Under the pieces are notes generated by a model. It did not search any database and had not been told where the DNA came from. It was given only the letters and a program-made list of their open reading frames with translations. This document shows positions 14,614 through 20,677 of a stretch of 34,804 nucleotides of DNA, piece by piece. Position numbers and translations under genes: made by a program. Source of the DNA: Clostridia bacterium (GTDB lineage Bacteria; Bacillota; Clostridia; Oscillospirales; Acutalibacteraceae); assembly GCA_900755895.1 (NCBI GenBank), contig CAAEIG010000231.1:1-34804 (forward strand), written 5' to 3'. How positions within the stretch are numbered: the stretch's first letter is position 1; every line of letters begins with the position of its first letter.

Positions 14614-15305
14614 CCGGGTAAAAAATTTGTTGTCTGAATTCTTAAATGGTAAGTGTGGAAAGGAAAACTAAACATCCTGTTGACTGTTTCGTTGCGGTGA
14701 AACAAGAAAATTTTATGGAGATCAACAGCAGGTCATAGCCATTCCGGAGATTTCCTCCAAATAACAACAATCTCCCAGTAGTTTCCTGAAGGCCTCTTGT
14801 CTGTACTTGAAGGTCATTCTTCCATCTCTACAATATTCCTTACACTTTACTTTTGGGCGATGGCATTCTCTACGGTGTGCAAAAGATCTTTATCGAGGTA
14901 GAAAAGTATGAAGTGCAGATAAATTCTCTCATTATCCGCATTGTGGCCTTATTTTGCACCAGTCATTTGATTCTGTAATGTGACCAACCGCGGAAAGTGA
15001 TTTCATTTTTGTTCAGTGAAGACCGTTCAATAAAACAAAGCCTTAAAATCTGCGTAAAACCTGGGATTCTTACCTTATCTTTTGGGCAGGGGTTCATTTT
15101 TGTCCACATTTGTGAATGAATTACACCCTACTGAAAAGATTCGACCCTAGGCAAACTCATCATAAGCAAGCATGTTCTCACAGACCGCAATCGAAAGAAA
15201 TGATATGCATTCTCTAGGAGATACAGTGAATAAGGAAAACTATTATCCAGAAGATCTATCATGGACAATCATTGTTGCAATCAGTTAAAAAGAAGGAGAT
15301 GGCTA
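14614..15305. other. 692-bp non-coding stretch with repeat copy B and decayed sequence
   Basis: No convincing gene. An open stretch of about 35 codons (ILYGVQKIFIEVEKYEVQIN) ending at TAA 14976-14978 could be a remnant of a lost gene. The region also contains the 15006-15113 repeat. I see no terminator after the 14155 gene. Confidence 0.5.
15006..15113 (+). repeat. Diverged direct repeat, copy B
   Basis: Counterpart of 7463-7562: begins TTTTTGTTCAGTGAA, contains CCGTTCAA, AAAACCTGGG and TTTTGGGCAGGGG, and ends TTCATTTTTGTCCA. The two copies lie in the same orientation, about 7.5 kb apart, and enclose cassettes 1 to 4. Confidence 0.65.
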
Positions 15306-15728
15306 ATGTTTTCAGTTAATTTCACTTCTTCCAATGAAGATACCAAATATAAAATGCTTGATTCTATCATCCCAAACGAGGTTGTGAAAAAGTACGCCTG
15401 GTTTAACGATGAAAATGAAGATCAAGTATTTTTGGTAAACGAAAATAATGATTTTTTGTTTGACAAATCTTGTTATGAAGGAAATGAACTTCTTGAAATA
15501 ATTAAATCCTCCATGTATTATGTGGTTTCAGTGAAGTTGATAGCTTTAGATTGCACACGGGACCAGGTGGTGAGTGTGGATTCTGAAAATAAGACCGAAA
15601 AAATTATAGTGAAAGTTGAAGACGGAAAGTATGTAAAAATACTTTCCGATAGCAAAGAAGACGCTCAATTATTCTTCCAAAATGCACTCACCAATAATTT
15701 TACCTCTGCGTACATCGAGGAAATTTAA
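15306..15728 (+). CDS. Hypothetical protein, orphan immunity-like
   Basis: The protein has 140 aa, is acidic and soluble (FNDENEDQVFLVNENNDFLF, then YYVVSVKLIALDC), and ends AYIEEI. The ATG at 15306 has AAGGAG seven bases upstream, better than the longer frame from 15261. The alternating strand pattern and size are like small SMI1/KNR4- or Imm-type immunity proteins, but no diagnostic motif is seen. It has no toxin next to it; the next feature is the junction of cassette 5. Confidence 0.65.
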   Translation: MFSVNFTSSNEDTKYKMLDSIIPNEVVKKYAWFNDENEDQVFLVNENNDFLFDKSCYEGNELLEIIKSSMYYVVSVKLIALDCTRDQVVSVDSENKTEKIIVKVEDGKYVKILSDSKEDAQLFFQNALTNNFTSAYIEEI

Positions 15729-15754
15729 CACTTAAAATTTTATCTTCGCCAGTA

Positions 15755-15783
15755 CTTTAACTTATCTGAATATTTAGTATAAT
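15755..15783 (+). promoter_or_regulatory. Junction promoter of cassette 5
   Basis: CTTTAA, a 17-bp spacer, then exact TATAAT at 15778-15783, three bases before Rhs homology resumes. The -35 is weak and the linker is less like those at 11292, 12703 and 17008. Confidence 0.4.
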
Positions 15784-15785
15784 AA

Positions 15786-15890
15786 GCAGAACGACATTAC
15801 CCACATTGAGGATGTCCACAACAACGCACTGGTATTTTATGACTATGATTTCTGGGGAAAACTCCTTTCCTCCGACAACCGCCCAACAGC
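15786..15890 (+). pseudogene. Rhs core remnant, cassette 5 (toxin lost)
   Basis: NDITHIEDVHNNALVFYDYDFWGKLLSS matches GDITRIEDVNGNVLATYEYDAWGRLISS of cassette 1 (about 8397-8478); each string is quoted here only as a comparison of the shared order D-I-T-x-I-E-D-V and Y-D-x-W-G. Homology ends after about 105 bp and there is no toxin domain before the next gene. Confidence 0.65.
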
Positions 15891-15953
15891 CGCCCCTAAG
15901 ATATGCGATACTCGTTAAATTAAGACGTGAAAATTTCTAGAGAGGTGACACTT

Positions 15954-16919
15954 TTGTGTAATTGCAAGATTGCAAATAACTATGGCTATACCTTTATAGA
16001 TACCAAAAGAAATTTTGACGCCCTCATTGTGAAATGCCCCGGAGAATCAGATTGCCACACTCCGCAGTTTGATGTTCCTCTTCACACTCGTGAGGAGTAC
16101 ATCCAATACATCCAAAGCCGCCAGCTAGAGAAGGCAACGATCATTCTCAATGATATTTCCTGGTTACCCCAGTGCCCTTCCTTAAAGGATCTGGTGATCA
16201 TTCCTTCTGAGCAAGCAGCAGGGAATTTTGATTTCTCTCCGCTGTATGAGATGCCGGAGATTCGCTCTCTGGAGTGCCGCACCCAGTATGGTGAGTGGGA
16301 CCAGTACTTGAAGGAAATTGATTATTCTCGGATCTCTGGGTTAGTCAATTTAGTGGTAGAGGTCAACAAAGGGACCAAGAATTTCCAAAATATTGAAACC
16401 CTGAAACAGCTTTATACCACGCGGTACCGCAGTTCTAGCCGGGATGTCACACAGCTTTTTTCCAGCAAGGAACTTATGTGTTTGTGTTTATTTATGAGCA
16501 ATATCCAGTCTATAAACGGCGTGGAAAAAGCACCGAAGCTGCAATGTCTTGAGCTTTCATATAACCGTTCTTTGAACGATATTTCTGCCTTGCGGAAGAT
16601 TAAAGACACGTGTAAGGTACTTTACATTGAAAATTGTCCCAAGATAACCGATTTTACCGTTTTAGAAGAACTGGAAAATTTGGAGTACCTCTGGCTGACG
16701 GGCAGCAATTCACTTCCCAATTTGCATTTTCTCAAGAAGATGAGGAAGCTTAAGACTTTCATCTTGGGTATGAATGTGTTGGATGGAGACCTAACCCCAT
16801 GTTTAGATATTTCCTATGTCACTTGTGGCAAAGACCGGCGACACTATAATCTAAAAGACAGCGCCCTTCCCAAAGGGAAAATTTATAGACCCGAAGAAGA
16901 ATTGGGGCTGTGGCGGTGA
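15954..16919 (+). CDS. Leucine-rich-repeat protein, candidate immunity protein of cassette 5
   Basis: The protein has 321 aa. Residues about 150-290 form irregular LRRs (KLQCLELSYNRSLNDISALRKI, then VLYIENCPKITDFTVLEELENL and EYLWLTGSNSLPNLHFLKKM) with L-x-L and N/C-x-L spacing of about 22-25. The N-terminal 130 residues are a beta-rich region with Cys pairs (CNCK). Known: LRR proteins are a recognised class of immunity proteins in polymorphic toxin loci. TTG at 15954 is preferred (AGAGGTGA five bases upstream); GTG 15927 would add nine residues without a ribosome binding site. It follows an Rhs core remnant directly, so its toxin has apparently been deleted. Confidence 0.7.
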   Translation: MCNCKIANNYGYTFIDTKRNFDALIVKCPGESDCHTPQFDVPLHTREEYIQYIQSRQLEKATIILNDISWLPQCPSLKDLVIIPSEQAAGNFDFSPLYEMPEIRSLECRTQYGEWDQYLKEIDYSRISGLVNLVVEVNKGTKNFQNIETLKQLYTTRYRSSSRDVTQLFSSKELMCLCLFMSNIQSINGVEKAPKLQCLELSYNRSLNDISALRKIKDTCKVLYIENCPKITDFTVLEELENLEYLWLTGSNSLPNLHFLKKMRKLKTFILGMNVLDGDLTPCLDISYVTCGKDRRHYNLKDSALPKGKIYRPEEELGLWR

Positions 16920-16987
16920 CATGATTTATACGGGTACAGAAATGCGCTTCCGGTGTATGTCAAATGAAATTCTTTGAACCGATTTTT

Positions 16988-17060
16988 GACGAAACTTTAT
17001 CTGGTACTGGCAATTTGGAGTAAGAGACGATATAATAGCTCTGACTACAACAAGTACAAC
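16988..17060 (+). repeat. Inter-cassette linker repeat with junction promoter, cassette 6
   Basis: GACGAAACTTTATCTGGTAC, then TGGCAATTTGG, AAGAGACGATATAAT and CTGACTACAACAA, closely matching 12678-12750. It contains TGGCAA, a 17-bp spacer and TATAAT (17031-17036). No Rhs core is recognisable after it; the next gene starts at 17184. The rest of the 264-bp gap from 16920 shows nothing else I can name. Confidence 0.65.
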
Positions 17061-17183
17061 ACAAAGACAAAATTAGAAATAGTTTTTCCATCTATAATTT
17101 GTGTGCTTTGTTTTTAATATGCAGTAGCTATTTTGCGATTTAGTTTTCCGAGACTTCAAAACGAACCGTGCTGCGAGGTAAGA

Positions 17184-17507
17184 ATGAACAAGTATAAAGA
17201 ATTTCTATTTAAAAATCCCCTGATAGAAGCACTGTCTTCTTATTCGGGATTTCAAAAGCTCTTGTACTTTTTTGTTCCAATCTTTATTTTCATTCCCTGC
17301 TATGTGATCCGGGAATTTCTTGCGAGTACTACGGTCGGCTTCTTGTCACATGTCATCAATATGTTCATTATATGGCTTCCTCTTGTCATGTGGTGTTATC
17401 TAATCCTCAGTCTGCAAGTCCATTTGCAGCAAAGAACAAGAAACCTACTTGCTAATATTTTCACTTTTTTACTTACGGCAGCCATCGTGGTACTATCCTT
17501 TTTCTAG
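17184..17507 (+). CDS. Small membrane protein, paralogue of the next gene (possibly truncated)
   Basis: The protein has 107 aa. Three hydrophobic segments lie at about 25-45, 50-75 and 90-107; motifs are FKNPLIEALSSYSG and CYLILSLQVHLQQRTRN. It aligns over its whole length with the membrane half of 17524-18123 (IKNPVMEWISHLTG, FYLILGFQIHWKQTTRN) but stops where that protein continues into an outer domain. The ATG has GAGGT upstream. Likely a cassette-6 immunity-type protein; the pair may reflect tandem duplication followed by truncation. Confidence 0.65.
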   Translation: MNKYKEFLFKNPLIEALSSYSGFQKLLYFFVPIFIFIPCYVIREFLASTTVGFLSHVINMFIIWLPLVMWCYLILSLQVHLQQRTRNLLANIFTFLLTAAIVVLSFF

Positions 17508-17523
17508 CGGGAGGCAGATTACT

Positions 17524-18123
17524 TTGCGAAATGTCCTGATAAAAAATCCTGTCATGGAGTGGATCAGCCATCTGACGGGAAAACAACGAATTGGGGTGCT
17601 CATCAGCTTCTTTGCCTTAGGAGCATTTTCTCAGGTACTTGCTTTTTTCCAGGGTGGACAACTGCCAATTCTGGTGTTTTTGATACTGGTACCGGTTGGC
17701 TGGTGCATGATGAACATGATGTTTTATCTGATTCTGGGGTTCCAGATCCATTGGAAGCAAACCACTCGAAACCGGATTGCCACCCTCTTCTCTTTCGTCA
17801 CGCTCTTGATGTTTGTGCTAGTTTTAGTGTATATTTTTTTATTTTTCTCCAATTCTTCTGAGACCTTGAAACCAGCTATGAAAAGTTCCTCCAGTGATGG
17901 AAGCTGTACCATCCAGATCTATAAAACAGACTTCAGCTTTTGGGAGGGCTATGATGGGGAAGTATACGTGGAGTGGGCTGACCGTCCGGGAGAGAAAGAA
18001 CAGATCATGGAAATCGAAAATTCTTATCAGATGCAGATTTCTTGGTTCGGAAATGAACAGGTAACCATCAATGGCCAGACGTTTTTCATTGAAGATGGGG
18101 AAATCCGTAAATCCGATCCATGA
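17524..18123 (+). CDS. Membrane protein with DUF5412-like C-terminal domain
   Basis: The protein has 199 aa. Three hydrophobic segments lie at about 25-45, 50-70 and 82-112. A soluble domain of about 80 aa follows (SSSDGSCTIQIYKTDF to QVTINGQTFFIEDGE), with the S-x-D-G-x-x-x-x-x-I-Y and V-x-I-N-G-x-x-x-x-x-D pattern seen in DUF5412-type proteins found near toxin loci. TTG 17524 is chosen because GGGAGG precedes it by nine bases; the longer frame from 17449 overlaps the previous gene in another frame. It is probably co-transcribed with 17184-17507 from the promoter at 17008-17036. Confidence 0.7.
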   Translation: MRNVLIKNPVMEWISHLTGKQRIGVLISFFALGAFSQVLAFFQGGQLPILVFLILVPVGWCMMNMMFYLILGFQIHWKQTTRNRIATLFSFVTLLMFVLVLVYIFLFFSNSSETLKPAMKSSSSDGSCTIQIYKTDFSFWEGYDGEVYVEWADRPGEKEQIMEIENSYQMQISWFGNEQVTINGQTFFIEDGEIRKSDP

Positions 18124-18150
18124 AATCTTTTGAACCAACACGGCACAAGA

Positions 18151-18193
18151 AAAAAGCTGCATTTTGATTTTTCAAAATGCAGCTTTTCTTTTT
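18151..18193. terminator. Bidirectional terminator closing the accessory island
   Basis: A perfect 12-bp stem (GCTGCATTTTGA / TCAAAATGCAGC, 18156-18167 with 18172-18183) and a TTTT loop, with A-run on the left and T-run on the right. It serves both the plus-strand membrane genes and the minus-strand MATE gene. Confidence 0.9.
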
Positions 18194-18207
18194 CCTGAAG
18201 TCAAGAG

Positions 18208-19566
18208 TCAGGAACGTGCTGTCCCCAATCTGTTTTTCTGTTTCCGGTCCAGATACAGGTAAAATGCCACATTCAGCAAAATACCAACCACTGTGGACGC
18301 CGGAGCAGCAAGACCAATCATGGTTAGGCTGGCATTTGGCTGAATACTCATCACATACGCCATGGGAAGACGGACAAGCAGCGTTTGAACCAGTCCCTGA
18401 ACCATAACCCAGAACGTCTTTTGATTTCCATTGAAGTAACCAATCATGCTGAACAAAACTGCTGTTAAGATGGTCTCCGGAGCGAACCCTTTTAAGTAGT
18501 CAAACCCTTTTTGAATCACCCCAGGATCATTGGAGAAAAAGCTGGATAGCACATCGCCTTTCAACATAACCAACGCAAATACCACACAGCCAAATCCAAG
18601 CCCCATGCCAATTCCTGTAAACATGGAATGCTTGGCACGCTTTGGATTTCCCGCCCCTACATTCTGAGAGACAAAAGACGCCATGGACTGCATCAACGCA
18701 CTGGGAACCAGCATGGCAAAGCTGACAATTTTACTGGCTACACCGTATCCGGAAGAAGCTTCCAACCCCAAACGATTGACAAAAGCGCACAAAGCCAAGA
18801 AGGAAAGCTGGGTCAAACACTCCTGCAAGGCCAGGGGCAACCCAATTTTTAAAAATCTGCTGCACTGTGAATTCAGCCGAAAATCTTTTTTTCTAAGAGA
18901 GAAGGGAAGCTTCTTTTTGAAAAGCATGACAACTGCACACACCACACTGATGGTCTGAGCAAAGACCGTGGCAAGCGCTGCGCCAGCCGCATCCATGCGA
19001 AATCCTGCCACTAGCACCAGATCTCCGACAATGTTGACCACACAGGCCACCAAAACAAACAGCAGCGGCGATTTGCTGTCTCCCAGCCCTCGGAAAATGG
19101 CGGAGAGCAGATTGTAGGCCACGATAAAGAAAATGCCGCACCCACAGATCCGCACATAGCTCACGGTGAGATCCAACGCTTCCTCTGGAGCCTGCATCAA
19201 TACCGAAATTGGCTCAGCCAAGCAGACCAATAGAACACATAGCCCCACGGAAATCATCGCAAACACAATGGCTGCTCCGCCAAGCAGAGGGGCAATTTTA
19301 TCCGGCTTCTTTTCGCCCAAATACCGGGCAATCAACACGGTGATACCCATGGCCAACTGGGTCACCACAAATGTGACAAGGTTCAAAACTTGGCTGCCTG
19401 TGGACACCGCCGACAACCCCGATGTGGAACCAAACCGCCCCACAACCAACAGGTCTACGGCTCCGTATGCAGCCTGCAAAATGAGCGCTCCCAGAATGGG
19501 AACCATGAACCACAACAGCTTCTTGAGGATGCTGCCCTGTGTGAAATCTGCTTGTTTGTTATTCAA
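18208..19566 (-). CDS. MATE family efflux transporter
   Basis: A 452-aa protein with 12 hydrophobic segments in two halves; motifs are VDLLVVGRFGSTSGLSAVS near 38-56 and AFVNRLGLEASSGYGVASK in the second half. Known: drug/sodium or proton antiport of cationic compounds. The start is a TTG with AAGGAG upstream; it overlaps the end of the MarR gene by eight bases, so the two are one operon. Together they form a typical MarR-controlled efflux pair. It is only distantly similar to the MATE protein at 2482-3921. Confidence 0.92.
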   Translation of the reverse strand: MNNKQADFTQGSILKKLLWFMVPILGALILQAAYGAVDLLVVGRFGSTSGLSAVSTGSQVLNLVTFVVTQLAMGITVLIARYLGEKKPDKIAPLLGGAAIVFAMISVGLCVLLVCLAEPISVLMQAPEEALDLTVSYVRICGCGIFFIVAYNLLSAIFRGLGDSKSPLLFVLVACVVNIVGDLVLVAGFRMDAAGAALATVFAQTISVVCAVVMLFKKKLPFSLRKKDFRLNSQCSRFLKIGLPLALQECLTQLSFLALCAFVNRLGLEASSGYGVASKIVSFAMLVPSALMQSMASFVSQNVGAGNPKRAKHSMFTGIGMGLGFGCVVFALVMLKGDVLSSFFSNDPGVIQKGFDYLKGFAPETILTAVLFSMIGYFNGNQKTFWVMVQGLVQTLLVRLPMAYVMSIQPNASLTMIGLAAPASTVVGILLNVAFYLYLDRKQKNRLGTARS

Positions 19567-20008
19567 CCGTAATTCTCCTTTCAGACATGACGCGATAGAA
19601 CCGCTCTATCGTTTGGATGGTGCATTGGGCATCCTCCTGGGAAATATCCTGCAGAAAGGGCGCCAGCCGGTTGAAATACTGTTCATTGTATTTTTGAGAC
19701 AGCTCTTTTCCGGCCTGTGTAATGGAGATATACGTGATACGGCCATCGTCCGGGGAGGTCCGCTTACATAGATAGCCTTTGGCCTCCATCTCCTTCACCG
19801 TTCGCGTCACACCCGGACGGGGAATCTGCAATGCGTCACTGATATCGGACACCTTTACCCGCTCCCCACGCTGCTCCAGGGATTCTATGGTATCCAGATA
19901 GTGAATGTAGGAAGGCGTCACGCCCTCTGGCAGCGCCGGAAGCAAGTCCCGAATCCGCTTGGCCTGATAGCACGCATCAAACATGGCCTTGATGGTTTGA
20001 ATGTCCAT
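19559..20008 (-). CDS. MarR family transcriptional regulator
   Basis: The protein has 149 aa. The winged helix runs over about 45-110: VKVSDISDALQIPRPGVTRTVKEME is the recognition helix region, and KRTSPDDGRITYISIT is the wing with the conserved D-x-R. Helices at both ends form the dimer interface. MarR proteins usually repress their own operon and release DNA when a small molecule binds. A palindrome in its promoter supports autoregulation. ATG with GGAGGG upstream. Confidence 0.9.
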   Translation of the reverse strand: MDIQTIKAMFDACYQAKRIRDLLPALPEGVTPSYIHYLDTIESLEQRGERVKVSDISDALQIPRPGVTRTVKEMEAKGYLCKRTSPDDGRITYISITQAGKELSQKYNEQYFNRLAPFLQDISQEDAQCTIQTIERFYRVMSERRITVE

Positions 20009-20026
20009 TCCTTTCCCTCCATTTAG

Positions 20027-20067
20027 TTACCTTTGGTAATTATATAGAGGTTTGTCCCCGTTGTCAA
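20027..20067 (-). promoter_or_regulatory. MarR-MATE promoter with palindromic operator
   Basis: Reading the minus strand: TTGACA (20067-20062), a 17-bp spacer and TATAAT (20044-20039), both perfect consensus. The palindrome TTACC-TTT-GGTAA (20027-20039) begins at the last base of the -10 and covers the start site, so a bound regulator would block transcription. Confidence 0.8.
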
Positions 20068-20102
20068 GCTTTCTTTTCACTGCAACAATCAAACCCATGA
20101 AC

Positions 20103-20136
20103 AAAAAAGAAACCGCTGGCCTATGCCCGCGGTTTC
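20103..20136 (-). terminator. Terminator reading on the minus strand
   Basis: GAAACCGC (20109-20116) pairs with GCGGTTTC (20129-20136). The T-run lies on the minus strand (plus-strand A-run 20103-20108), so it ends leftward transcription coming from the 20678-22561 gene toward the MarR promoter. Confidence 0.7.
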
Positions 20137-20348
20137 TTCCTATCCTGTGCCTTTTCCGCTCTTTCCAAGCAAAAGCTCTTGCCTCTGCAAAAGCAGTGCA
20201 GGTCAGCGCAAAAACCTGCCCTACTGGGAGAATCCCAGCATGTATTCGACAGATTTCGCTTTAGAGAGTGCCAAAGATTGTGCTATACTTTTTCAATGTT
20301 GGAAAATTATCCCAAGATCTTCAGCCAATGATTTGGGGAGGAATCCTT

Positions 20349-20666
20349 GTGACAAAAGCTCAAATCCTTGAAACCTATCTCAGGTGGGTGGGCAGCTGCG
20401 AAACAAGTCAAATCACAGGACTGCTAAATCATCCCATCGCGGATTTTGACGTCTTTGAAGACGAGCACCGTCTGGTCAACCGGCTCTACTATGCCATTCC
20501 CAGCTTTGCGGAAAACCACTTTCACTGCTTCATCTTTTTTGAGGAGAACACCTTTCTCAAAAACGCCCTTGGCGACTGCATTTTGATTCACTCGGAATAC
20601 CAAGTGGAAAAACCCGACCTCCCCGATATTCAACGGCTCTATCTCACGGTGACCCGCTGCGGCTGA
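20349..20666 (+). CDS. Hypothetical protein
   Basis: The protein has 105 aa, is soluble, acidic and aromatic-rich (FHCFIFFEENTFLKNALGDC, then QRLYLTVTRCG). GTG at 20349 has GGGGAGGA six bases upstream; the longer frame from 20268 would start inside the probable promoter (TGCTATACT at 20281-20289, extended -10). It converges on the 20678-22561 gene with only 11 bp between stops and no terminator between them. The layout (helix, IADFDVFEDEHRLVNRLYY, sheet) does not match a family I can name. Confidence 0.6.
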   Translation: MTKAQILETYLRWVGSCETSQITGLLNHPIADFDVFEDEHRLVNRLYYAIPSFAENHFHCFIFFEENTFLKNALGDCILIHSEYQVEKPDLPDIQRLYLTVTRCG

Positions 20667-20677
20667 ACGCTATCCGG

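Noticed and set aside
14868..14978. Short open stretch ILYGVQKIFIEVEKYEVQIN as a gene
   Set aside because: About 35 codons, no start with ribosome binding site; mentioned only as a possible remnant.
3998..18190. Integrative element with tRNA-derived attachment sites
   Set aside because: No integrase gene and no second copy of the tRNA-Ala 3' end was found downstream.
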